Assembly: GCA_043101615.1 (NCBI GenBank)
Contig: JBICID010000089.1
Span: forward strand, 1 to 64,000
Source: JBLHKT01 sp043101615
GTDB taxonomy: Bacteria > Planctomycetota > Phycisphaerae > Phycisphaerales > UBA1924
DNA: 64,000 nucleotides
Reading direction: 5' to 3'
Part shown: positions 8,727-19,929 of the stretch, in pieces
Layout: every line of letters starts with the position of its first letter
Numbering within the stretch: the stretch's first letter is position 1
Translations under genes and position numbers: made by a program
The notes under the pieces: model-generated
What the model saw: only the letters and a program-made list of their open reading frames with translations
What the model was told of the DNA's origin: nothing
Databases searched by the model: none

Positions 8727-8749
8727 CCCGGCCGACCGCCGGGTTTTTT
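8727..8749 (+). terminator. Rho-independent terminator of tRNA-Gly
   Basis: CCCGGC and GCCGGG form a 6-bp GC stem with a 5-nt loop, followed at once by six Ts. It lies 21 bp after the tRNA and is a textbook intrinsic terminator. On the other strand it also faces the end of the minus-strand gene at 8857. Confidence 0.85.
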
Positions 8750-8856
8750 GTGCGCGGGCCGTGTTCGATCCGCTCCCATCGCGCCGTCGCAACTCGGGCA
8801 TCCTTCGGTGCCGGTCTCGGCCCGGCCTCGCCTGTGTTGAAACGGGTCGTACGCCG

Positions 8857-10098
8857 CTATTCGAATCGGCGGTGCTGGTTGCGTTTGCACCATTCGATCT
8901 GGTTCAGGCACCAGTCCCAGATGCTGTCGAGGTCCTCGATGTCGGTCTCGGTCAGTTCGATCGTGATGCCCTTGGTGCGGTGCTGGCACCCGATCGAGGC
9001 GGACACCAGCTCGATCGCGGCGTTCCGCTCGAGCACCAGCGCGTTCATCCGGTCCTTGCCCCGTGCCGCGGACTCCATCAGATGCTTCAGCTTGGTCAGA
9101 CGGCTGCCGTACTCCCGGACGTTCGCGGTCCACTGACGCTGCGCCTGGCCGGTGAGCAGCCGGTCGTCCCCCGCCGGTGTCGACATGTACTCGAACTGGT
9201 GCGGGTCCGCGGCCCGCGTGTACTCCACCGCCGCCTCCAGCCGGCTCCAGTCGTCCAACACGTCGTCGAAGGTCTTGATCAGCTTCCGCTCGACCACGGT
9301 CACGTTCCGCATCAGGGCCGCGACGGTCCGCTGCCGGATCGTGTATTTCGTGGCGGGCGTGCGCACCAGCTCGAACGATTCCAGGCCCAGCGCCTCCGCG
9401 ATGTCCTCGGGCCGCTCGGACCCGGCGGGGCGAGCCAGCCCGGAGTCGGACGCGGTCGCCGGGTTCAGCTCCAGCGTCTCCTCCGTGGACCCGTCCAGCG
9501 GCACCCGGGCCCCGTCTACGTCTGCGGCAAACGTCGCGCTCGGGTCCATGATCGCCCGGTACACGTCGCTCGCCTGCCCGCGCTCGGTCGCGTGGGCCAC
9601 CACCTGCTCGAGCGAGCGGGCGCGGAGCTCCTCGATCGCTTTGAGCCGCTCGGTCCGCTGCTCGTCGGTCTCCTCCTCGGGGACCTCCTCGTCGATCCCG
9701 AACGAGATCACCGTCTTGCCCGACGAGCCCTCGAGCACGAGCAACTCGTCGCTCGCCGCCAGCCCGAAGACGGTCGCCCCGAAGGCCCGGTCGATGACCG
9801 AGACCACGCGCACGCCCTCGGGCGCGTCGGCCAGGGTGTCGCCGACCGTCATGCCGACGTCCGAACGCCCGCCCTGGGAGTCCCACACGAACACGACGAT
9901 GTCGACCCCCGAGATTCCGGCCTGGCGCAGCGCATCCTCGAACGGCTGGCGCGTGATGTCGACGCCGAAGTCGCCCTCCACGCGGATGATGCTCATCTTG
10001 GGCTGGGCCATCGCCTGCAGCGAGACGAGCAGCATCGCGAGCGTCGGGGCGAGCCGGCGCAACGCACGCCGTGTGCGCGAGTCCTGATTCTGATTCAT
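8857..10098 (-). CDS. Secreted protein with a possible degenerate ClpP/NfeD-like domain
   Basis: A 413-aa protein of unknown function. Residues about 10-32 form a signal peptide (ending SLQAMAQ). The next stretch, MSIIRVEGDFGVDITRQPFE followed by VDIVVFVWDSQGGRSDVG, resembles the first strands of ClpP/crotonase-fold NfeD-type proteases, where a PGG motif forms the oxyanion hole; I see no clear catalytic Ser. The C-terminal half is helical and charged, with several Trp and Cys near the end (WDWCLNQIEWC). It is a single-gene unit ending against the tRNA terminator. The fold is a guess from weak motif similarity. Confidence 0.6.
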   Translation of the reverse strand: MNQNQDSRTRRALRRLAPTLAMLLVSLQAMAQPKMSIIRVEGDFGVDITRQPFEDALRQAGISGVDIVVFVWDSQGGRSDVGMTVGDTLADAPEGVRVVSVIDRAFGATVFGLAASDELLVLEGSSGKTVISFGIDEEVPEEETDEQRTERLKAIEELRARSLEQVVAHATERGQASDVYRAIMDPSATFAADVDGARVPLDGSTEETLELNPATASDSGLARPAGSERPEDIAEALGLESFELVRTPATKYTIRQRTVAALMRNVTVVERKLIKTFDDVLDDWSRLEAAVEYTRAADPHQFEYMSTPAGDDRLLTGQAQRQWTANVREYGSRLTKLKHLMESAARGKDRMNALVLERNAAIELVSASIGCQHRTKGITIELTETDIEDLDSIWDWCLNQIEWCKRNQHRRFE

Positions 10099-10208
10099 GC
10101 GGCCAGCCTAACTACGCATACAGGGACAATCAAGCATTCTCGGGACGCGGAGTCGATTTTACATGTGCGTGTCGAATTTCGCACCGAATATATGTCTCCG
10201 GATAGGTG

Positions 10209-10228
10209 GTCACACAATTTTGTGCGAC
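10209..10228. promoter_or_regulatory. Palindromic operator-like site upstream of the DUF2200 gene
   Basis: A near-palindrome, GTC-A-CACAA-TT-TTGTG-C-GAC, in an AT-richer part of the 269-bp divergent gap between the secreted protein gene and the DUF2200 gene. It looks like a site for a dimeric regulator, but none is encoded nearby. The rest of this gap holds another CGAA/TTCG inverted repeat and no gene. Confidence 0.3.
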
Positions 10229-10367
10229 ATGGCGCCGCCGGAGCGCAGTTTTCGGCCCCGATGCTCCGGGGCGCACCGCCTCGAGGCGTCTGCCCGGGCG
10301 GGTATGAGATACACTCGTCCTGAATCAGCGACCAGAGCCCATCGAACCGTCCAGGGGAGGCCTCCCG

Positions 10368-10736
10368 ATGCCGACGACGACACCCGAGCACGACGAACGC
10401 ATCGCCACGATGACCTTCTCGTCGGTCTACCCGCACTACGTGGCGAAGGTCGAGAAGAAGGGCCGAACCAAAGAAGAGCTGCACGAGGTGATCACGTGGC
10501 TCACCGGTTTCAATGACACCGCGATCCAGAAGCACATCAACGGCAAGTCCACGTTCAAGGAGTTCTTCGCCAAGGCGAAACTCAATCCGAACGCCGGCCT
10601 GATCAAGGGGGTCATCTGCGGCTACCGGATCGAGGAGATCGAGACCCCGCTCACGCGTCGGGTCCGCTGCCTCGACAAGCTCGTGGACGAGCTCGCGAAG
10701 GGCAAGAAGTTGGAGAAGATACTCCGCTCCGAGTGA
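10368..10736 (+). CDS. DUF2200 family protein
   Basis: A 122-aa cytosolic protein that matches DUF2200 well over its whole length. Family marks include FSSVYPHYVAKVEKKGRTKE, the segment EVITWLTGF, the NPNAGLIKGVICGYRIEEIE region, and the C-terminal LDKLVDELAKGKKLEKIL. The function of this family is unknown. A good GGGGAGG site lies a few bases before the ATG. It is monocistronic, with a palindromic site about 140 bp upstream. Confidence 0.88.
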   Translation: MPTTTPEHDERIATMTFSSVYPHYVAKVEKKGRTKEELHEVITWLTGFNDTAIQKHINGKSTFKEFFAKAKLNPNAGLIKGVICGYRIEEIETPLTRRVRCLDKLVDELAKGKKLEKILRSE

Positions 10737-10944
10737 GTCCGAGCGTGAAGCGGGGCAGAAGGTGCTGATGCCGGAACCGCTGGCGATGAGGAGGCTCTGC
10801 TCGCTCGGAGGTCTGAGGTACGCATGAACTGGAATTTCTCATCAATCGTGAGTGTCAGCGCGATGCCCTCTTACGCCATCACCCTGCTGGAATGCGACTG
10901 CTGTTTCAGGTCGTGGGGTTCGGAATATGAGAACGACAGACGGT

Positions 10945-12087
10945 CTATCCGAGCGATGTGAGCAACGCTGGGGCCAACGCGGCCGACCCGCCTCCGCTCG
11001 GGACCAGTGAAACGGCGATGACTCCGACGATAACGACAGCCGCGACGATCGCCAAGGGTTCCCACGGTACCCGCACCGGCTTGCCCTCTGGAACCCTGAC
11101 TCGCACCTTCGATGGGATCGGGTAGATCTTGATTGACACGCTGGCTGTAACGGTTCCCTCGACCGCGAACCCTTTGTACTTCGTTTTGACATCTTTCTTG
11201 AAGCTGATTTTGAAGCTGGCGTCGGGTGTCAGAGTGATCTTCCGGGTCATGTTCAGGGCGAGGTCTTTGTGCGCGAGCCCGATCTCGGCCTTCCCGCTCT
11301 TGCCGTCGAGCGTTGCCGAGGTCTTGAACTCTCCGGCCATCGATTTGACAGCTTTGGCGGCCTCGATCTCGTACGTCTTCAGATTGAAGCCGATGTCGAT
11401 ATTGCCGGCCTTCTGAATCTTCAGATCGCTCGAAAACTCCCATTTCAATTGGACCATCAACGGGGGCACAGGGTAGTGCTGCACCACCGCGTTCGCCTGC
11501 TTCCAGTTCACCTCGAGCGTCGGGTGCAGCACCTTCACCGCTTTGATGCTCGACCACGGTGCCTTGGTCATCGGAGGTTCAGTTGCCCAGGGTGGGACAT
11601 CCAGCTTCGGCAACTTGAGCTTGAATCCGACGGGCAATTGCTGGGGCTTCTTGCCCAGCAGGGCGGTGTTCGCATCGGCGATCTGGTCCCAGTAGTGCGG
11701 GTACCCATAGTGAGTTTGCGAAATCGACATGAGTGTGTCGCCGGGTGCGATCGCATGCTGACCACCACCCAGGGTATTTAGTGGAAATGAAACACGCGCC
11801 AATACTGACGGGTTCTTGCCTTTTCCTCCCGGCTTGACTGACAGATCAACGTCTAAGAAATCGTATCCTCGGGAGAGTTTCTTCCACTCAGCGTCCACGA
11901 CCCGCTCGTATTGCTTCAGCACTTCCTTGGTCGGCTCGGGCGGCCACTGGATCGTCTGCTTCAGGGCTTTGGAAATCTCGGATCGAGACTTCTTCGAGTT
12001 CAGAGCGTCAGTCAGCTTCTTGCCGATCTCCTTGGTGTAGTACTTTTCCTCCTTGGCCATTTGCGCGGAGTACGGGTTTGAGCCCAT
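10945..12087 (-). CDS. LysM-domain protein with C-terminal membrane anchor
   Basis: A 380-aa protein. An N-terminal basic helical region (about 1-90) is followed by a LysM module, recognisable as AIAPGDTLMSISQTHYGYPH then WDQIADAN and LPVGFKLKLP. LysM usually binds glycan or tethers subunits. A beta-rich middle region with many Lys follows, and a hydrophobic C-terminal helix (PLAIVAAVVIVGVIAVSLV) would anchor it in the membrane. The ATG at 12087 has AAGGAG at 7 nt. There is no signal peptide. Base composition is clearly lower in GC and richer in Lys codons than its neighbours, which suggests horizontal acquisition. The architecture resembles LysM proteins of contractile injection systems, but no other such genes are here. 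Confidence 0.7.
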   Translation of the reverse strand: MGSNPYSAQMAKEEKYYTKEIGKKLTDALNSKKSRSEISKALKQTIQWPPEPTKEVLKQYERVVDAEWKKLSRGYDFLDVDLSVKPGGKGKNPSVLARVSFPLNTLGGGQHAIAPGDTLMSISQTHYGYPHYWDQIADANTALLGKKPQQLPVGFKLKLPKLDVPPWATEPPMTKAPWSSIKAVKVLHPTLEVNWKQANAVVQHYPVPPLMVQLKWEFSSDLKIQKAGNIDIGFNLKTYEIEAAKAVKSMAGEFKTSATLDGKSGKAEIGLAHKDLALNMTRKITLTPDASFKISFKKDVKTKYKGFAVEGTVTASVSIKIYPIPSKVRVRVPEGKPVRVPWEPLAIVAAVVIVGVIAVSLVPSGGGSAALAPALLTSLG

Positions 12088-12271
12088 GTTCGATCTCCTT
12101 GTGCGGGACCACGAAGGTGCACGCAGGATACTCGAAACGTGCCCTTGCAGCAATCGTGTTAACAGATCGAGAAGAACCCGCTGCGGACGGACGCGTTCGA
12201 TCGGAATCGGGGCTCGGTGTCTCAGCGCGACGCCCTCGGCTGCTATATTCGGGACAGACAAGGAGCCACCC

Positions 12272-14266
12272 ATGCCACAGACAGCGCTCGCCGTGATTGC
12301 AATGTTCGTTGCGGCATCCTCGTACTGTCTCGCCCAGCACACCGCCCCCCTCGTGACCGACGTGCACGAGCACACCCACAACGAGCCGCACCCGAAGGTG
12401 CTCGACGAGGACCGCTTCCACACCAGCCGCGACGGGGCCACTATCTATCTGCCCGAGGAGAACGACGCGTTCACCTTCGTCGTCTTCGGCGACCGCACCG
12501 GCGGGCCGCACGAGGGCATCAACGTGCTCGCCCAGGCCGTGGCCGACGCCAACCTGCTCGAGCCGGACCTGGTGATGACGGTGGGGGATCTGATCAACGG
12601 CTACAACCAGACCGACGGCTGGATGGAGCAGATGCGCCAGTACAAGGAGGTCATGGACAGCCTGCTCTGCCCGTGGTTCCCGGTCGCGGGCAACCACGAC
12701 ATCTACTGGCGCGGGCCCAACAGGCCCGAGGGCGAGCACGAGGCGAGCTACGAGATGCACTTCGGCCCGCTCTGGTACGCCTTCGAGCACAAGAACTCCT
12801 GGTTCATCGTGCTGTACTCCGACGAGGGCAACCCCGAGACCGGCGAGAAGGACTTCAACAAGCCCGAGGCCCAGCGGATGAGCCCGGAGCAGTTCGGCTG
12901 GCTCGAGGGCACGCTGTCCGAGGTCACCCACGAGGCCGAGCACGTCTTCGTGTTCCTGCACCACCCGCGCTGGCTCGGGCGCTACGGCGACGACTGGGAC
13001 CGCGTGCACGAGCTGCTCGTCGAGGCGGGCAACGTCTCGGCCGTGTTCGCCGGGCACATCCACCGCATGCGCTACGACCCGCGGGACGGCATCGAGTACG
13101 TCGCCCTGGCGACCGTGGGCGGCGGGCAGTCCGGGCTCTCGCCCGCGGCGGGCTACCTGCACCACTTCAACATCGTCACCGTGCGCCAGGACCAGCTCGC
13201 CCTGTCCAGCGTCCCGGTGGGCGAGATCATGGACGTGCGCGCCATCACCGGCGAGGTCTCCACCGCCGCCGAGCGGCTCGCACGCATGGAGCCGGTGCTC
13301 GGCCCCACCCCCGAGATGTCCGCCGACGGCGCCGTCAGTGGCGAGCTCTCCGTCACCCTCGCCAATCCCGTGGACTTCGAGATCGAGATCGAGCTGACGC
13401 CCGCCTCGCCCGACACCCGATGGACCGTGACCCCCGACCACACCCACGCCCGGATCGCCCCGAACGCGACCAGGCGGTTCACGTTCCGTCTCGACCGCCC
13501 GGGCGATCAGCTCGACGGCTATGTCCGCCCGGTCAGCGTCACGCTCGGGGCCGACCTGCTCACCGAGCACGCCCGCTTCCCGGTCCGCAAGACGAGCGTC
13601 GCGGTGCCGGGCACGCTGGTGCTGCCCGAGCCCGCCACGCCCGACGCCGAAGGCGTGCTCGCGCTGGACGGCGAGTCCGGCGGCGCGTGGGTCTCGCGCG
13701 ACGCGGTCGCGCTCGAGCCCGGCCCGTTCACCATCGAGGCCTGGGTCCGCCCCGAGTCCCTCACCGGTCGAGACGCCATCGTCGACCAGGGCGAGTTCGG
13801 CCTGCGGCTCGAGGACGGGCGCCCGATCTTCACCGCCCGCCTGGGCAACCGCTGGACCGACGCCGCGATGGACGAGGGATCTCGCCTCCGCACCGGCGTG
13901 TGGTGCCACCTCGCGGGCGTGTACGACGGCTCGGAGGTCAGGCTCTACCTCGACGGGGAGTTGCTCGACAGCGCCCCAGCGAACGGCTCGGTCCGCACCC
14001 CAGGGCAGCCCCTCGCCATCGGGGCCGACACCTGGAACGACGCGCTGCACAACACCTTCCACGGCCAGATCGACGAGGTCAGGCTCACCAGCGGCGCCCG
14101 CTATGCCGGAGAGCGGTTCGCCCCCGAACGCCGGCTCGCACCGGACGCCGACACCCGACTCCTGCTGCACATGGACGCCGGCATCGGCCCCTACCTGTTC
14201 GACGGGTCGGGACGGCGAGCGCACCCCGAGGTGGTCGAGCCCGCGACGGTCATCGAGGGACGCTGA
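12272..14266 (+). CDS. Secreted calcineurin-like metallophosphoesterase with LamG-type domain
   Basis: A 664-aa exported protein. The ATG at 12272 follows AAGGAG by 6 nt and gives a signal peptide (ending SSYCLAQ). The catalytic domain carries the two-metal signature: GDRTGG, MTVGDLINGY, VAGNHDIYW, FLHHPR and FAGHIHR. A middle beta region (about 350-450) is followed by a C-terminal LamG/concanavalin-like domain (from about 470; FTIEAWVRPE and LYLDGELLD), typical of binding modules. It probably hydrolyses a phosphoester outside the cytoplasm; the substrate is unknown. A TATATT box lies at 12244-12249. It is divergent from the LysM gene. Confidence 0.88.
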   Translation: MPQTALAVIAMFVAASSYCLAQHTAPLVTDVHEHTHNEPHPKVLDEDRFHTSRDGATIYLPEENDAFTFVVFGDRTGGPHEGINVLAQAVADANLLEPDLVMTVGDLINGYNQTDGWMEQMRQYKEVMDSLLCPWFPVAGNHDIYWRGPNRPEGEHEASYEMHFGPLWYAFEHKNSWFIVLYSDEGNPETGEKDFNKPEAQRMSPEQFGWLEGTLSEVTHEAEHVFVFLHHPRWLGRYGDDWDRVHELLVEAGNVSAVFAGHIHRMRYDPRDGIEYVALATVGGGQSGLSPAAGYLHHFNIVTVRQDQLALSSVPVGEIMDVRAITGEVSTAAERLARMEPVLGPTPEMSADGAVSGELSVTLANPVDFEIEIELTPASPDTRWTVTPDHTHARIAPNATRRFTFRLDRPGDQLDGYVRPVSVTLGADLLTEHARFPVRKTSVAVPGTLVLPEPATPDAEGVLALDGESGGAWVSRDAVALEPGPFTIEAWVRPESLTGRDAIVDQGEFGLRLEDGRPIFTARLGNRWTDAAMDEGSRLRTGVWCHLAGVYDGSEVRLYLDGELLDSAPANGSVRTPGQPLAIGADTWNDALHNTFHGQIDEVRLTSGARYAGERFAPERRLAPDADTRLLLHMDAGIGPYLFDGSGRRAHPEVVEPATVIEGR

Positions 14267-14272
14267 CGCGGC

Positions 14273-15685
14273 TCACCCCGCCAGCCGGTCCTCGGGCTCG
14301 ATCTCGAGCTGCTTCATCTTCTTGTACAGCGTCGTCCGGTTGATGCCCAGCTCGTCCGCGGTCTGCTGCCGGTTCCACTGGTTCCGGTCCAGCGCGGCCA
14401 GGATGATCTCGCGCTCCGGGCCCAGCAGGGCCTCCGCCAGCGTCACCGCCTCGGCGTGCCCGCCAGTGCCGGACAGCGTCATCGCCGGACGCCCGGGCGT
14501 GCGGACGTTCTCGGGCAGGTCGTCGGGCGAGATTGTCTGCCCGCTCGCGAGCAGGGCGGCGCGCTCCACGATGTTGGCCAGCTCGCGCACGTTGCCCGGG
14601 AACGGATACCGGCGCAGCAGCTCGAGCGCCTCGGGGCTGAAGCCCGCGAAGGTCCGACCCAGCTCGGCCCCCTGCGTCTCCAGGAAGTGCTTGGCCAGCG
14701 TCTCCACGTCCCCCAGGCGCTCCCGCAGCGGCGGAAGCTCGATCGACACCACGTTCACCCGGTAGTACAGGTCCTGCCGGAACCGACCGTCCTCGACCAG
14801 CTTTTCCAGCGGCTCGTTGGTCGCCAGCACCACCCGCACGTCCACCTCGATCGTCTCACTCGAGCCCACCGGCTCGAACTTCCGCTCCTGCAGCACGCGC
14901 AGCAGCTTCAGCTGCATCGCCGGGCTCGCGCTGTTGATCTCGTCCAGGAAGATCGTCCCCCCGTCCGCGGCCAGGAACCGGCCGGTCTTGTCCGCGTGCG
15001 CGCCCGTGTACGCCCCCCGCACGTGCCCGAACAGCTCGCTCTCCAGCAGCGTCTCCGGGATCGACCCGCACGCCAGGTCCACGAACGGTTTGCCCCGGCG
15101 CGGGCTCAGCTCGTGGATCGTCCGCGCGATCAGGCTCTTCCCCACGCCGCTCTCGCCGGTCATCAGCACCGTGGTGCGGCTGGGCGCCACCGCGTGCACC
15201 AGCTCGTTGATCTTCCGCATCCGCTCGTCGTGCCCCAGCACCCCGGGCAGCGAGCTCCGCCCCTGGATCGTCCGGCGCAGGCGACGGTTCTCGCTCACCA
15301 GCGCCTGCTGGCGCAGCGCCCGCTCCAGCGCCACCCGCAGCTCCTCGTCCACCACGGGCTTGGTCAGGAAGTCCACCGCCCCAAGGCGCAACGCCTCGAC
15401 GGCCGTCTCCACCGTGCCGTACCCCGTCACCATCACCACCACCGTCTCGGGGAAGTCGCGCGCCACCGAGCGCAGCAGGTCCAGCCCGCTCGCCCCGCCC
15501 AGCGCCACGTCGCAGAACGCCGCGTGCACGTGGCGGGAACGCTCTCCGGCCGATTCACGCAGCAGCGACAGCGCCTCCTCCGCGTCGTACGCCGTGACGG
15601 TCTCGCACCCCTCGGACGCGAAGAACTCGGCCATCGACTCGGCGACCACCGGGTCGTCGTCAACGATCAGCACGCGTGCTCTCAA
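14273..15685 (-). CDS. Sigma-54-dependent response regulator (NtrC family)
   Basis: A 470-aa transcription activator with a receiver domain (phospho-acceptor Asp59 in FCDVALGG; Lys in LTKPV), an AAA+ domain (Walker A GESGVGKS, the sigma-54 contact loop as GAYTGA instead of GAFTGA, GTIFLDEIN) and a Fis-type HTH (RQQTADELGINRTTLYKKMK). It starts with TTG at 15685, preceded by GGAGG at 7 nt and overlapping the TGA of the kinase gene by 4 nt, so the pair is translationally coupled. The target genes are not obvious. The Phe-to-Tyr change in the loop is a known tolerated variant. Confidence 0.92.
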   Translation of the reverse strand: MRARVLIVDDDPVVAESMAEFFASEGCETVTAYDAEEALSLLRESAGERSRHVHAAFCDVALGGASGLDLLRSVARDFPETVVVMVTGYGTVETAVEALRLGAVDFLTKPVVDEELRVALERALRQQALVSENRRLRRTIQGRSSLPGVLGHDERMRKINELVHAVAPSRTTVLMTGESGVGKSLIARTIHELSPRRGKPFVDLACGSIPETLLESELFGHVRGAYTGAHADKTGRFLAADGGTIFLDEINSASPAMQLKLLRVLQERKFEPVGSSETIEVDVRVVLATNEPLEKLVEDGRFRQDLYYRVNVVSIELPPLRERLGDVETLAKHFLETQGAELGRTFAGFSPEALELLRRYPFPGNVRELANIVERAALLASGQTISPDDLPENVRTPGRPAMTLSGTGGHAEAVTLAEALLGPEREIILAALDRNQWNRQQTADELGINRTTLYKKMKQLEIEPEDRLAG

Positions 15686-16560
15686 TCCGCGCCCTCCCCG
15701 CCGATCGCACGCTCCTCGGGCCTGGGCATCGGCATCCGCAGACGCAGGCACGCCCCGGGCCGGTCCGTCGAGGCCCGTCGCTCGGTCCGCGTCTCCAGCG
15801 TCAGCCCGCCGCCGATCTCCTCCACCGTGCGCTTCGCCAGCGCCAGCCCCAGCCCGCTCCCGCCCGGCTTGGACGTGTTGCCCCGACCGAAGGCCCAGCC
15901 CTCGCGCGTCGCCACGCCCCGCAGCCCCTCGCCGTCGTCACGGATCTCGACCGTCAGCGTCCGAACGCCCTCCACCTCGACCACGCCCGCCTCCACCTCG
16001 ATCCGCCCACGCACGCCCACAGCACCCGGCTTGCGACAGCGGGCGATCGACTCGGCCGCGTTGATCATCCCGTTGAGGAACACGCTGTACAGCGGCCCGG
16101 CGGAGCCCTGCCCCACCAGCGCCCCGATCTGCACGTCGAACTCCAGCTCCACCTCCGGCTGACGCAGACGCGCGATCTCGATCGCGTGCTCGATCGCCTC
16201 GCCCAGGCTCACCCCGGCCCCGGGCGGGTGCAGCGGGCTCCCGATCGGCACCGGTCGCATCGCCGCCCCGACCACGCGGCTCATCGTCTCGAGCGATGCG
16301 CGGGCACGCTCGATGTGGTGGCGGGTCTCCTCCAGCGTCGCGTCCCCGGAATCGTGCATCGGCTCCCCGCCCGGCAGCGCCCGGGCCGCGAGCGACAGCC
16401 AGCGCAGCGACCCGTCGAGCATGTTCGACAGCTCGTGGGCCAGCTCGGTCACGCGGTCCGTCGCCGCGGGTCCGGCGTCGGAGGCGGTGGGGGGGACGCG
16501 GTTGGTCCGGGAAGACTGGTTGGGGCCGTCGGGCAGCATCATCCAACGAATCGACACCAC
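15682..16560 (-). CDS. Cytoplasmic sensor histidine kinase partnered with the NtrC-type regulator
   Basis: A 292-aa kinase without membrane segments or a recognisable sensor domain. The HisKA box is ELAHELSNMLDGSLRWL with phospho-His42; the HATPase region has the N box (FLNGMINAAESI), the G1 box (IRDDGEGL) and the G2 box (GGSGLGLALAKRTVEE). It phosphorylates the regulator encoded directly downstream, with which it overlaps by 4 nt. The input must come from protein contacts or cytosolic ligands. The start is uncertain: the GTG at 16560 or the ATG at 16542 are both possible and neither has a clear binding site. Confidence 0.85.
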   Translation of the reverse strand: MVSIRWMMLPDGPNQSSRTNRVPPTASDAGPAATDRVTELAHELSNMLDGSLRWLSLAARALPGGEPMHDSGDATLEETRHHIERARASLETMSRVVGAAMRPVPIGSPLHPPGAGVSLGEAIEHAIEIARLRQPEVELEFDVQIGALVGQGSAGPLYSVFLNGMINAAESIARCRKPGAVGVRGRIEVEAGVVEVEGVRTLTVEIRDDGEGLRGVATREGWAFGRGNTSKPGGSGLGLALAKRTVEEIGGGLTLETRTERRASTDRPGACLRLRMPMPRPEERAIGGEGAD

Positions 16561-16726
16561 GAACGGGGGAGGTGCAAACCCGTCGCGTCAACGCAACACA
16601 ACCGCGATCCGGGCAGCCTTCACAGGACCACCAGCAGGCGCAGACCCACTCACAACGCTCGGGCGACGCTGTTCTCGGACATCGTGTTGCCCGCGGGCAA
16701 CGGTGGACCGATTCAGACCGTGCGAA

Positions 16727-19645
<2,919 letters not shown>

Positions 19646-19929
19646 GGCTCGGCCTCTCGCGCCGTCGCGGCGGCAGGGGGTCGGTCGGCGGGTGAACCCG
19701 CGTTCGGGGGCTCATCCTACGGCTATCGGCGGTCTGGAACTGTGTCGGGTGCGTGCGGCCGGGGCTCCGTCGGGAGCCGGCACGCAGCGCGCCGACCCCT
19801 CAGCGGAGCCTGGTAATTCGGCGGCCCTGGGCCACCTCCGGATGGATCGCTCGGATCGACATCGCACGGATCATAGACCCTCCATCGAGCGGGGCCGGGG
19901 CCGACTTGAGGCGGCCGGTACCATCCGGC

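Noticed and set aside
8761..10323. 520-codon plus-strand frame after the tRNA
   Set aside because: It starts immediately after an intrinsic terminator and is antisense to a protein with a proper signal peptide.
12217..14343. 708-codon plus-strand frame overlapping the metallophosphoesterase
   Set aside because: Arg-rich composition typical of the +1 frame of a GC-rich gene; the catalytic motifs are in the other frame.
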